Source: DASRJW01 sp964567755 (GTDB taxonomy: Bacteria; Krumholzibacteriota; Krumholzibacteriia; G020349025). Taken from it: a stretch of DNA of 64,000 nt. This document shows, piece by piece, positions 9,011 to 17,136 of this stretch. A program made the translations under genes and the position numbers. A model generated the notes under the pieces. It did not search any database. It was given only the letters and a program-made list of their open reading frames with translations, and was not told the origin of the DNA. Position 1 is the first letter of the stretch, and the number at the start of each line of letters is the position of its first letter. Location of the stretch: NCBI GenBank assembly GCA_964567755.1, contig CAZMNW010000001.1:186001-250000 (forward strand). The letters run 5' to 3'.

Positions 9011-9259
9011 GTGACACGGCGAACACTTCAAGAGCCATCGGCTCTGCCGCTGTCAGTGTTGCCAAAACGCCCGTATTTGACGCGCGAGATCTGCATCCGG
9101 GTTCTGAAGAGACCGCTTAGAGTCGAGATTCAGAGTGATCGCAGAGTTCGATTCCGAGCCATACTCGACGAGCTCGGGAGAAGACCCTTGCGAGTGGTCA
9201 TTCTCTGGGATCGGCGGACCATTCATAACGCCTTTATAGACAGAGGTTTTGAGCCATGA
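9011..9259 (+). CDS. Small protein translationally coupled to a DUF2283 gene
   Basis: This encodes up to 82 residues from a GTG at 9011; another GTG at 9056 is possible and neither has a clear ribosome site. The core PKRPYLTREICIRVL, then RVRFRAILDELG, and the ending TIHNAFIDRGFEP resemble small DUF4258/BrnT-like proteins often found beside DUF2283 genes. The stop overlaps the next start by 4 bp (ATGA at 9256-9259). This pairing suggests a two-gene module, possibly toxin-antitoxin. I recognise the arrangement better than the family, so function is open. Confidence 0.6.
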   Translation: MTRRTLQEPSALPLSVLPKRPYLTREICIRVLKRPLRVEIQSDRRVRFRAILDELGRRPLRVVILWDRRTIHNAFIDRGFEP

Positions 9260-9474
9260 AGGTCGCCTATTACGCGGAGACAGACACTCTTTATATCGAA
9301 TTCGCGGTGAAACCAAGCGTGGAGAGCCGCGAGGTGTCGCCTGGTGTCGTCATCGATTACGCTGCCGATGGCGGCGTCGTGGGGATCGATGTCGACGAAG
9401 CGAGCATGAAGCTGGATGTGACGGAAATGACCTGGAGCAGGCTCCCGGCGCACTCACCGAAGCTCCCAGTGTAG
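9256..9474 (+). CDS. DUF2283 family protein
   Basis: This 72-residue protein begins MKVAYYAETDTLYIEF and continues with GVVIDYAADGGVVGIDV, the two-strand signature of DUF2283. Members are small beta-rich proteins of unknown function, frequently the second gene in a pair with a short, toxin-like partner. Translation is probably coupled to the preceding gene through the ATGA overlap. It ends 17 bp before the stop of the convergent membrane glycosyltransferase. Confidence 0.85.
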   Translation: MKVAYYAETDTLYIEFAVKPSVESREVSPGVVIDYAADGGVVGIDVDEASMKLDVTEMTWSRLPAHSPKLPV

Positions 9475-9491
9475 ACATCGATGAATCCCCC

Positions 9492-11255
9492 CTACTGCGC
9501 CGAACCCGCGCGGCGCAGCGCCAAAAGCCGGTAGTTGCCTTGGGTCGCCAGCGGCTCGACGACCCAATCGCCGGCGAGCAGTGTCAACAGACTTTCCCAG
9601 CGTTGGCGCGGCAATGGCAGCTGCTGCACGCAAGCGATGGCGCTGTCGGCTTCGCGCAGACCCTCGACGACAGTTTGCGGATCGCTGTCTGCCCGCGGCA
9701 GGGCATGATACAAATGTGGCTGCGGCTGCACTCGACAGGCATAGAAGTAACCGGATTCTTCGGAAACCCACACGACATGACCACCGCCGGTGAGGCGTGA
9801 CACCTCGTCGACTAACGCGCGCAGCTCCGGCGACCTGCGGATCCACAGGTCGCTCTCACCTGGGTAGAGCTGCGGCGTGACAGCGAGAAGCCCGATGGCC
9901 AAGAGGCCCACAACGCCGGCAACGGCGCGCGATCGAGCAGCGATTCCCGCCAGGCCGACGCCGGCATAGGCCGCCCAGATGCTGGCAATGACGAGAAAGT
10001 AACGCGGCTGCGTCCCGGCGTGAAAGACCAGCGTCGTGCCAGTCAGCGCGGCGAGATGCGTGATTGCCGGAATGACCCATCCACGCCCCACGCGCGCATG
10101 CAATGCGCGCACGACGCCCATCAGTCCGAGTAGCACGACCGGCAATGTCACCGCCTGCCAGATGGCCCCGATGAAGGTGAATGCAGTGGAAATGATCGAT
10201 CCGCCGAGCGTCGGATCCTGTTGCACCACGCTCATGACGCGCCCCGGCTGCCGCGTGATCAGAGAGTCCGCGACATTCCACAACACGAGCGGCAGTGCCG
10301 CGGTGACGGCAAAAACGATCGCCGTCCACCGGCGCGGCCAGAGCAACACCGCGATCGCCGGTACCAGAACAATGCAATCGAAGCGCATCCACGTCGCCGT
10401 GGCCAGACAGAACCAAGCCAGGAACAACCAACGAAAGGCGGCGCGCCCATGCGCCTCGTGTTCGCCGCGAGCCCGCAGCACCGCAGCCGTCGAACCCACG
10501 ACGAAGAATGTAAACACGGGATTGACGTCTGGATTCGCCCCGAATGCAAGCGACACCGGCAGGATCGCCGCCAGCGCCGCCGCTGCGGATGCTGCGAGGC
10601 TCCCCCAATGCGTTTGCACGGCACGCGCAAGGATCCACACCGTGCCGCCCGCCGCGCAGGCCGATAACAAAATTCCCGACCACACGAGATCGCGGATGAC
10701 GACGTTGAAGAGCGCGTGCAGGTACAGATGTGCGGGCAGCCAGAGCCCAGACCACACCCAGTGTGGGTCCTCGAGCCATTGCTGCAACCAGACCACGCGC
10801 GCACCATCGTCACCCAAGCCGACGTCGGAGAACGCGGCGACGACCAGGCGCAAGCCAAATGCGAACAGCCCAAAAACCGGTGCCAGCCAACAGAATGGGG
10901 TTGCGGCCCGAGCGGTGGTGGCGCTGCTCGCGGCGCGGGTGGCGATGCTCGGCGGCTGGGATGGGGCGGGTGCGCTCCAACCCGTGGCGAGCGCTTGCCG
11001 CACGTGGGCGCTGAGACTCGCGATCAGCGCCACGAGACCCGCCAGCGCCCAGAGCCACGCACCCGAATCGAGAAAGCGCGCCGTGCGCGGTTCGAGAGCA
11101 CCGTCGGGCGTGAACGAGCGCAGCCATTGCGAGGCCGGACGCAACGCCAACGCCAAAGCCACCACCAGCGCCCCGACTGCCATCACGAGCAAGCGTCGGT
11201 TGGGCCCTCGATTTGACGACACGACCTTCCAATAGGACTCAGGCGCCGCTGCCAT
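9492..11255 (-). CDS. Membrane glycosyltransferase, GT39/ArnT-like
   Basis: This encodes 587 residues with about a dozen hydrophobic segments. Between the second and third segments the loop FSDVGLGDDGARVVWLQQWL has the paired Asp residues typical of GT39-type (PMT/ArnT) enzymes, which transfer a sugar from a polyprenyl-phosphate donor on the outer face of the cytoplasmic membrane. A soluble C-terminal domain starts near residue 490. It is the last gene of the 14866-9492 operon and starts 3 bp after the methyltransferase stop, with no ribosome site of its own, so translation is probably coupled. The polyprenyl-sugar donor could be made by the GT2 enzyme at the operon start. Acceptor unknown. 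Confidence 0.75.
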   Translation of the reverse strand: MAAAPESYWKVVSSNRGPNRRLLVMAVGALVVALALALRPASQWLRSFTPDGALEPRTARFLDSGAWLWALAGLVALIASLSAHVRQALATGWSAPAPSQPPSIATRAASSATTARAATPFCWLAPVFGLFAFGLRLVVAAFSDVGLGDDGARVVWLQQWLEDPHWVWSGLWLPAHLYLHALFNVVIRDLVWSGILLSACAAGGTVWILARAVQTHWGSLAASAAAALAAILPVSLAFGANPDVNPVFTFFVVGSTAAVLRARGEHEAHGRAAFRWLFLAWFCLATATWMRFDCIVLVPAIAVLLWPRRWTAIVFAVTAALPLVLWNVADSLITRQPGRVMSVVQQDPTLGGSIISTAFTFIGAIWQAVTLPVVLLGLMGVVRALHARVGRGWVIPAITHLAALTGTTLVFHAGTQPRYFLVIASIWAAYAGVGLAGIAARSRAVAGVVGLLAIGLLAVTPQLYPGESDLWIRRSPELRALVDEVSRLTGGGHVVWVSEESGYFYACRVQPQPHLYHALPRADSDPQTVVEGLREADSAIACVQQLPLPRQRWESLLTLLAGDWVVEPLATQGNYRLLALRRAGSAQ

Positions 11256-11258
11256 CGC

Positions 11259-11837
11259 TTAATTCTTACGGAAACGGAATTCGATTTCCTCGAAGCCGCC
11301 GACGAGGAAACACCAGCCACGCGAGGCTGCGAGCGGCGACAGACTAGCGAAGATGTCGATGACTTTGCCCACCCCTTCGGAGAGATAGAAGAGAAACGGC
11401 GAGACGACGGTCTTCTTGAGGTACGGCTGCGCCGACCAGTGCAAGCGCATGCGTTCGAGCACGAACTCCGTGCCCGTGTAACCGCCCTGATACGAAGGGT
11501 CGAAATAGTAGGGAAAGGTGACGTCGAAGCCGCGCTTGTGATCGGCATGAGTGAAGCCGCGGCTGAAGTGCGGCACGCGCACGACGAGGCAACCCCCGGG
11601 CTGCAGCATCCGGTGCATTTCCGCCATGACGCGAAACGGTTGGTGCAGGTGCTCGAGAACATGATCGGCTTCGATCAAACGGAAGTGCTGCGATGGAAAT
11701 GGATATGGGAGCCGATCGAGATCCTGCACGACGTCGGGCTCGAGGCCGGGATCACAGTCGACGTTGAGGAATCCGGGCTTCTTGAAACGCCCGCAGCCCA
11801 GGTTGAGCTGCTCCGGCATCGGTTTCGTGACGGTCAT
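11259..11837 (-). CDS. SAM-dependent methyltransferase (class I)
   Basis: This encodes 192 residues with motif I as LNLGCGRFKKPGFLNVD, an acidic motif VQDLDRLPYPF, and post-motif LEADHVLEHL-like text (actual IEADHVLEHLHQ) followed by LQPGGCLVVRVPH, all standard for the Methyltransf_11 fold. GAGGAAGC lies directly before the ATG. It sits between asparagine synthase and the membrane glycosyltransferase, so the natural guess is methylation of a sugar, amino-sugar or lipid-linked intermediate in the same glycan pathway. The substrate cannot be read from the sequence. Confidence 0.85.
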   Translation of the reverse strand: MTVTKPMPEQLNLGCGRFKKPGFLNVDCDPGLEPDVVQDLDRLPYPFPSQHFRLIEADHVLEHLHQPFRVMAEMHRMLQPGGCLVVRVPHFSRGFTHADHKRGFDVTFPYYFDPSYQGGYTGTEFVLERMRLHWSAQPYLKKTVVSPFLFYLSEGVGKVIDIFASLSPLAASRGWCFLVGGFEEIEFRFRKN

Positions 11838-11868
11838 GCTTCCTCGTCTTCCGACTTCGTCGACCAGT

Positions 11869-13836
11869 CTATGCCCCGGCGCGTGCCGGCGACGCCAGCG
11901 GCCGCCCCGTGAAGCGATCGAACCACAACTGAAAAACGAACAGGGTCCACAGCTGCTTGCGATTGTCGCGCACGCCGTTCCAGTGCTCGTCCAGCAGACG
12001 CGCCACGACCGGCCAGTCGAGGATACCTTGCCGCCGAATGCGACTCTCCGACAGCACGTCTCCTGCGAGCTCGCGCAACTCGCTTCGAAACCATTTGGCC
12101 ACCGGAATGCCGAACCCCTTCTTGCCGCGACCGGCGATACCGGGGGGCAGACGACTGCTCATTGCACGCTTCAGAATGTACTTCGTCTGCATCCCGCGCA
12201 GCTTGAGATCGGGAGGGATGCCGTTCAAGAACTCCACCAGAGTGTAATCCAGAAATGGCGCACGCACTTCGAGTGAGCACGCCATGCTGGCGCGGTCCAC
12301 CTTCACCAGGATGTCATCCTGGAGATAGAAACGGCAATACAGATAGATCAGCCGTTCGAGCGGATTCGAGCTCGGGCATTCGGCTTCGGCGCGGGCAATG
12401 TCGTCATAGACGTCGTACGCCCGACCGGTGGCACCGTGCGCATCCGCCGTGGGATCGCCACCCAGAATCTCGGCCTGGCCGATCGGGTCGAAGGCCCCGA
12501 GCCACACTTGATTGCGCACCCCTGGACGATGCATGACGCCTCTAAGGAAACGCTTGAGCTTGAAATCGAGGCTGAAGTTGTCGTGTGACACCGGCAGTCG
12601 CTCGGCGAGCGGCTGCAGGATGCGCTCGTGCAAGAGCCGCGGCACACGATAGAAACGCGCCGCGCGTGCGGCCTGGAAGGTCGGGTAGCCAGCGAGGAGC
12701 TCGTCGCCGCCGTCGCCACCGAGAGCGACCGTCACGTGCTGGCGAGTGAAGCGCGACAAGAGGTACGTCGGCACGATCGAGGCGTCCGCGAACGGTTCGT
12801 CGAGGAAGCCGGCCACTTCCGGCAGAATGTCCACCATTGTGTCCGGCCGCAGAACCTCTTCGCGATGATCGGTGCCGAAGAACTGCGCCACGCGGCGCGC
12901 GTGCGACGACTCGTCGAAGGAGCGGTCTTCGAAACCGATGGAGAATGTCTTGATCGACGCAGGCGGCATCAGCTCTGCCATCATCGCCACGATGGAGCTG
13001 GAATCGATGCCGCCGGAGAGAAACACACCGAGCGGTACGTCGCTCACCAGGCGCAGCCGCACCGCTTCGCGCAGCCGATCGCGAAGCTCGGCGGCGTAAT
13101 CCGCCTCGTGCCGGCGCGCACCGTTGCCGCTACCATTTTGCGAACCGGTGAAATGCATGTCCCAATATCGACGCACGTCGGTTCGACCGCTTTCCCACAA
13201 CAAGGTGTGCGCGGCCGGCAGCTTGTGCACCGATTCGAAGATGCACCACGGAGACGGTACATACTCATAGGCCAGGTACTTGGCGAGCGCGCGCCGGTCG
13301 ATGTTGCGTGGGCAGTCCGGATGTTGCAGCAGTCCCTTGAGCTCCGAAGCGAAGAGCAAGGAGCGCCCAGTGTCGACCCAGTACAGAGGCTTCTTCCCCA
13401 TGCGGTCGCGCGCCAAGAACAGCGCGCGCCGGCGCGCGTCCCAGAGGGCGAAGGCGAACATACCATTCAGCTTGTCGACGCAGTCGGTGCCATGTTCTTC
13501 CCAGAGATGGACCAACGTCTCGGTGTCGGAGCGAGTACGGAAGGTGTGGCCGCGCGCTTCCAACTCGGCGCGCAGCGCCGCGAAGTTGTAGATCTCACCG
13601 TTCAGGATGACCCACACCGAGCCGTCTTCGTTGCACATGGGTTGATGGCCGCCATCCAGGTCAATGATCGAGAGCCGGCGGAAGCCGAGGCCGATGCGTG
13701 GTCCGCGCTCGGCTGCCTCTTCGATGTGGAACCCCTCGTCGTCCGGGCCGCGGTGACGGAGCGCAGCGGTCATGCGCCGCAGGGCCACGGCATCCACCGG
13801 GCCGTCGTAGCTCAAAATGCCGGCGATGCCGCACAT
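11869..13836 (-). CDS. asnB: Asparagine synthase (glutamine-hydrolysing)
   Basis: This encodes 655 residues. The N-terminal glutamine amidotransferase domain begins MCGIAGI with the catalytic Cys2; Arg52-53, the LNGEIYN loop (78-84) and SDTE (103-106) of the glutamine site follow. The synthetase domain has the ATP pyrophosphatase loop SGGIDSS at 274-280. Length is normal. In glycan operons this family commonly amidates a carboxylated sugar or amino acid rather than making free asparagine, and here it lies between a GT2 and a methyltransferase, separated by 10 and 31 bp. I therefore suspect a biosynthetic role in surface glycan modification, though ordinary asparagine synthesis is possible. 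Confidence 0.92.
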   Translation of the reverse strand: MCGIAGILSYDGPVDAVALRRMTAALRHRGPDDEGFHIEEAAERGPRIGLGFRRLSIIDLDGGHQPMCNEDGSVWVILNGEIYNFAALRAELEARGHTFRTRSDTETLVHLWEEHGTDCVDKLNGMFAFALWDARRRALFLARDRMGKKPLYWVDTGRSLLFASELKGLLQHPDCPRNIDRRALAKYLAYEYVPSPWCIFESVHKLPAAHTLLWESGRTDVRRYWDMHFTGSQNGSGNGARRHEADYAAELRDRLREAVRLRLVSDVPLGVFLSGGIDSSSIVAMMAELMPPASIKTFSIGFEDRSFDESSHARRVAQFFGTDHREEVLRPDTMVDILPEVAGFLDEPFADASIVPTYLLSRFTRQHVTVALGGDGGDELLAGYPTFQAARAARFYRVPRLLHERILQPLAERLPVSHDNFSLDFKLKRFLRGVMHRPGVRNQVWLGAFDPIGQAEILGGDPTADAHGATGRAYDVYDDIARAEAECPSSNPLERLIYLYCRFYLQDDILVKVDRASMACSLEVRAPFLDYTLVEFLNGIPPDLKLRGMQTKYILKRAMSSRLPPGIAGRGKKGFGIPVAKWFRSELRELAGDVLSESRIRRQGILDWPVVARLLDEHWNGVRDNRKQLWTLFVFQLWFDRFTGRPLASPARAGA

Positions 13837-13846
13837 GGGTGCGCCC

Positions 13847-14866
13847 TCACTCGTCTTTGCCGACGTTGCGCGTCTCGGCGACCCAGTAGATCGGCTTTGC
13901 CTGCGACTCGTGGTAGGTGCGGATGATGATCTCCGCCAGCAGACCGATGAAGATGAAAGCGACGCCCAAGGAGAACAAGAACACCGCGATCAGAATGAAC
14001 GGGTTGCGGTGCACGAAGGTGCCGAGGGCGAGCTTCTCCCAGATCGTCTCGACGCCGGCCGCGACGCCTCCCGTGCACAGAATGAGGCCGATGCCGCCAA
14101 AGAAATAAATGGGCTTCGTCGAGTAGTCGGTGAGGAACTTCACCGTCAGCAGATCGAGCACCACCTTCACCGTGCGCTTGATGCCGTACTTGCTGCGCCC
14201 GTAACGCCGCGGATGGTGCCGCAGCGGCACCTCGCAGATCTTGGCGCCCATCAAATTGGCGAGCGCCGGGATGAATCGGTGCATCTCGCCGTAGAGACGC
14301 GTGCCGCGCAACACCTCGATCCGGTATGCCTTGAGCGAGCAGCCGTAGTCGTGCAGCTTGACGCCCGTGACTCGACCAATGATCCAGTTGGCGATGCGGG
14401 ACGGCACTTTGCGCAACAACGTCTTGTCCTGGCGGTTCATGCGCCAACCGCTCACGACATCGAATCCTTCGTCGATCTTCTGCAGCAACAGCGGGATGTC
14501 CGCGGGGTCGTTCTGCAGGTCGCCATCCATCGGGATGACGACACTGCCGCGCGCGTGATCGAAACCGGCGACCATGGCGGCGGTCTGGCCGAAATTGCGC
14601 CGCAAACGCAGCAGGCGCAAGCGCGGATCGCGTTCGGCGATCGCAGTCAACTTGCCGAAGGTGCCGTCGATCGAGCCATCGTCGACGAGGATCAGCTCAT
14701 ACGTGCGCCCGATCGCATCCAACGCCGCTACGAGCTGTGCGTACAGGTGCGGCACGCTTTCTTCTTCGTTGAACAGCGGGATGACGATCGAAAGTTCGAC
14801 TGCCCGCACCTGTTGCGGCGCGGCGCTGGGACTGTGGCTCGGCACGGATCGCGGGACCGTGGCCAT
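13847..14866 (-). CDS. GT2 polyprenyl-phosphate glycosyltransferase (DPM1/GtrB/ArnC-like)
   Basis: This encodes 339 residues starting at the ATG at 14866, where GAGGGATCC gives a ribosome site; the open frame further out has no coding character. The catalytic domain begins LSIVIPLFNEEESV and has LILVDDGSIDGT and MDGDLQNDPAD, the donor and metal-binding motifs of DPM1-type GT2 enzymes. Two transmembrane helices near residues 240-310 complete the GtrB/ArnC architecture. Such enzymes load a sugar onto undecaprenyl phosphate. As first gene of the operon it would supply the donor for the GT39-like enzyme at the other end. Confidence 0.9.
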   Translation of the reverse strand: MATVPRSVPSHSPSAAPQQVRAVELSIVIPLFNEEESVPHLYAQLVAALDAIGRTYELILVDDGSIDGTFGKLTAIAERDPRLRLLRLRRNFGQTAAMVAGFDHARGSVVIPMDGDLQNDPADIPLLLQKIDEGFDVVSGWRMNRQDKTLLRKVPSRIANWIIGRVTGVKLHDYGCSLKAYRIEVLRGTRLYGEMHRFIPALANLMGAKICEVPLRHHPRRYGRSKYGIKRTVKVVLDLLTVKFLTDYSTKPIYFFGGIGLILCTGGVAAGVETIWEKLALGTFVHRNPFILIAVFLFSLGVAFIFIGLLAEIIIRTYHESQAKPIYWVAETRNVGKDE

Positions 14867-15126
14867 GAATGGATCCCTCGTGTGGTTCGGATGGGCATCG
14901 GGCTCACGGGCGACAAGCGCCGCCGCTCGTCTGCGCTCTACTCCTGGCGGGGGCCGCGTGCAAAGAGTAACACGCCCCGCGGGGCCCCGGCTAGAAGCTG
15001 TGCCGAGCCTGGCGGCCTCGACCGCGCCGGCAACGCCACGCGCGGAACCACAGCGACCGCGACGCTGAACTCTGGGGATCACATCGTTGCCAGATCCTGC
15101 CGGTCGCCGTTATGGTTCCCGGCACC
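14867..15126 (+). other. Divergent intergenic region between glycan and ABC exporter operons
   Basis: This 260-bp stretch separates two divergent operons and should hold both promoters. It is very GC-rich, including a CCCCGCGGGGCCCC block near 14980, and I could not make out convincing -35 and -10 boxes or an operator. Confidence 0.4.
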
Positions 15127-16071
15127 ATGTCGACGCCACCGAAACAACCACCTGCCGTCGCCTGCCGCGGGCTCGCGAAACGTTACGGTTCTGTGAACGC
15201 CGTCAACGGGCTCGACCTCGAGGTCCGGCGTGGCGAGTGCTTCGGGCTTCTCGGCCCGAACGGTGCGGGCAAAACAACGACCGTCGAGATCCTCGAGGGG
15301 CTGACCAAACCGGACGCCGGTGTCGTCGAGGTTCTCGGCCAGCGTTGGGGCCACGGCGACGATCGGGCACTGCGGGATCGGCTCGGCATCCAGCTGCAAG
15401 AGACGCGATTCTACGACAAGTATTCGGTGCACGAAACGATCCGGCTCTTCCGCAGCTTCTATCGTCGTGGCCCGACCCCCGACGAAGTGATCCGGCGCGT
15501 GCAGCTGGAAGAGAAGCGCAACGCCTGGGTCGTGAAGCTCTCGGGTGGTCAGAAGCAGCGCCTTTCCGTCGCCTGCGCGCTGGTCAACGACCCGGATCTG
15601 TTGTTTCTCGACGAACCCACCACCGGACTCGATCCGCAATCGCGACGCCAGCTCTGGGAGCTGATCGACAACTACCGCTCCGGGGGCGGCACGATCCTAC
15701 TCACCACACATTACATGGACGAAGCCGAACGCCTGTGCGACCGCGTGGCGATCGTCGACCACGGGCGAGTCATCGCGCTCGGCACGCCTGCCGAGTTGAT
15801 CGCAACGCTCGGCGTCGAGCACGTGGTGGAGTTCTCCCTCGATGGGGATGGCGTCCTCGAGCAGGCGGTCCTGGAGACATTGCCGAGCGTACGCCGGGTG
15901 CGTCGCGAAACGACCGGCTGGGCGTTGCACGTCGAAGCCGCACACGTGGCCGTGCCGGCGCTCCTGGCCGCGGTCGAAAATGGCGGCACCAGTTTGGCGA
16001 GCCTCACCACGCACCATGCGACACTCGAAGACCTATTCGTGCACCTCACCGGTCGCACTCTGCGGGATTGA
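15127..16071 (+). CDS. ABC transporter ATP-binding protein (ABC-2 exporter, DrrA-like)
   Basis: This encodes 314 residues from the ATG at 15127 (an ATG 15 bp earlier is less likely). Walker A GPNGAGKTT is at 43-51, the signature LSGGQKQ at 138-144, Walker B LLFLDEP at 158-164, and the switch His in LLTTHYMDEAERL follows. A C-terminal 80-residue extension is typical of DrrA-type ATPases. It energises the permease that begins 9 bp downstream. The pair could export a drug, lipid or polyketide; nothing in the sequence decides. Confidence 0.93.
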   Translation: MSTPPKQPPAVACRGLAKRYGSVNAVNGLDLEVRRGECFGLLGPNGAGKTTTVEILEGLTKPDAGVVEVLGQRWGHGDDRALRDRLGIQLQETRFYDKYSVHETIRLFRSFYRRGPTPDEVIRRVQLEEKRNAWVVKLSGGQKQRLSVACALVNDPDLLFLDEPTTGLDPQSRRQLWELIDNYRSGGGTILLTTHYMDEAERLCDRVAIVDHGRVIALGTPAELIATLGVEHVVEFSLDGDGVLEQAVLETLPSVRRVRRETTGWALHVEAAHVAVPALLAAVENGGTSLASLTTHHATLEDLFVHLTGRTLRD

Positions 16072-16080
16072 AGAGGAAGC

Positions 16081-17133
16081 ATGGGAATCGCACGCGCACT
16101 CGAACACAACGCCCTCTGGCAACTGACTCGCGCGCGCACCATGGGCTTCTTGCGCGAGCCGGAAGCCGTGTTCTGGGTGTTCGTGTTTCCGATCTTGCTG
16201 GCGCTCGCGCTCGGCATCGCCTTCCGCACCCAGAAACCACAGCCGCTGCCCGTGGGGGTGGCGCCCGGAGCCGCCGTCACCGTGCGCGAAGCATTGGCCG
16301 CCGCGACCGAGCTACGAATCGTGCCGCTCGTTTCGGAGGCGGAAGCCGAGCGCGCGCTGCGCAACGGCACGATCGTCGCACTCGTGCACGGCGAAGCCGG
16401 AGCATTCCGCGTCGTCTACGATCCGACACGCCAGGAGAACCAACTGGCGCGATCGCTAATCGAAGACGTGCTCCAGCGTGCCGCAGGGCGCGAGAATCCG
16501 GCCCACATCGAAGCCGTCACGCGCACGCAACGCGGCACACGCTACATCGATTTCCTCTTGCCGGGTCTCATCGGCATGAACCTCCTCGGCACTGGAATGT
16601 GGGGCGTGGGCTTTCCGATCGCGACAGCGCGGCAGCAGAAGCTGCTCAAACGCTTCATGGCCACTCCCATGCGCCGCGGTGAATACCTGCTTTCTTTCCT
16701 GTTCGCGCGACTCCTGTGGTTGCTGCTCGAAGTCGGAGCTCTCTGCCTCTTCGGCTGGCTGGTGTTCGGCATCGGCATGAGCGGCTCTTGGCCCGCCTTC
16801 ATCCTCGTCGTGCTCGTCGGCGCGCTGACATTCTCGGCCATGGGGCTGCTGGTCGTAAGCCGTGCCAAGACCATCGAAGCCGTGTCGGGTCTGATGAACG
16901 TCGCCATGTTGCCGATGTGGCTGCTGTCCGGTACGTTCTTCGCGTCGACCCGCTTCCCGCAAGTGGTGCAGCCCTTCGTGCAAGCCTTGCCGCTCACCGC
17001 CGTCAACAACGCGCTGCGAGCGCTGATGAACGAAGGCTTGGGGTTCACCGCGGTGATCCCTGCGCTGCTCTTGCTCTCCGTCTGGGGTTTGGTGAGCTTC
17101 GTCGTGGCATTACGCATCTTCCGGTGGGAGTAG
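16081..17133 (+). CDS. ABC-2 type transporter permease
   Basis: This encodes 350 residues with six hydrophobic segments: one near residue 25-45 and five between 165 and 345, separated by a large extracytoplasmic loop (about 50-160), the ABC2_membrane_3 layout. TTGAAGAGGAAGC before the ATG supplies a ribosome site that overlaps the end of the ATPase gene. It forms the membrane channel of the exporter with the preceding ATPase. Confidence 0.9.
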   Translation: MGIARALEHNALWQLTRARTMGFLREPEAVFWVFVFPILLALALGIAFRTQKPQPLPVGVAPGAAVTVREALAAATELRIVPLVSEAEAERALRNGTIVALVHGEAGAFRVVYDPTRQENQLARSLIEDVLQRAAGRENPAHIEAVTRTQRGTRYIDFLLPGLIGMNLLGTGMWGVGFPIATARQQKLLKRFMATPMRRGEYLLSFLFARLLWLLLEVGALCLFGWLVFGIGMSGSWPAFILVVLVGALTFSAMGLLVVSRAKTIEAVSGLMNVAMLPMWLLSGTFFASTRFPQVVQPFVQALPLTAVNNALRALMNEGLGFTAVIPALLLLSVWGLVSFVVALRIFRWE

Positions 17134-17136
17134 TCG

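Noticed and set aside
12628..13926. 432-residue plus-strand open frame
   Set aside because: Antisense of asparagine synthase, typical of high-GC genes; no ribosome site or motifs.
13817..15196. 459-residue plus-strand frame
   Set aside because: Antisense of the GT2 gene running into the ABC promoter region.
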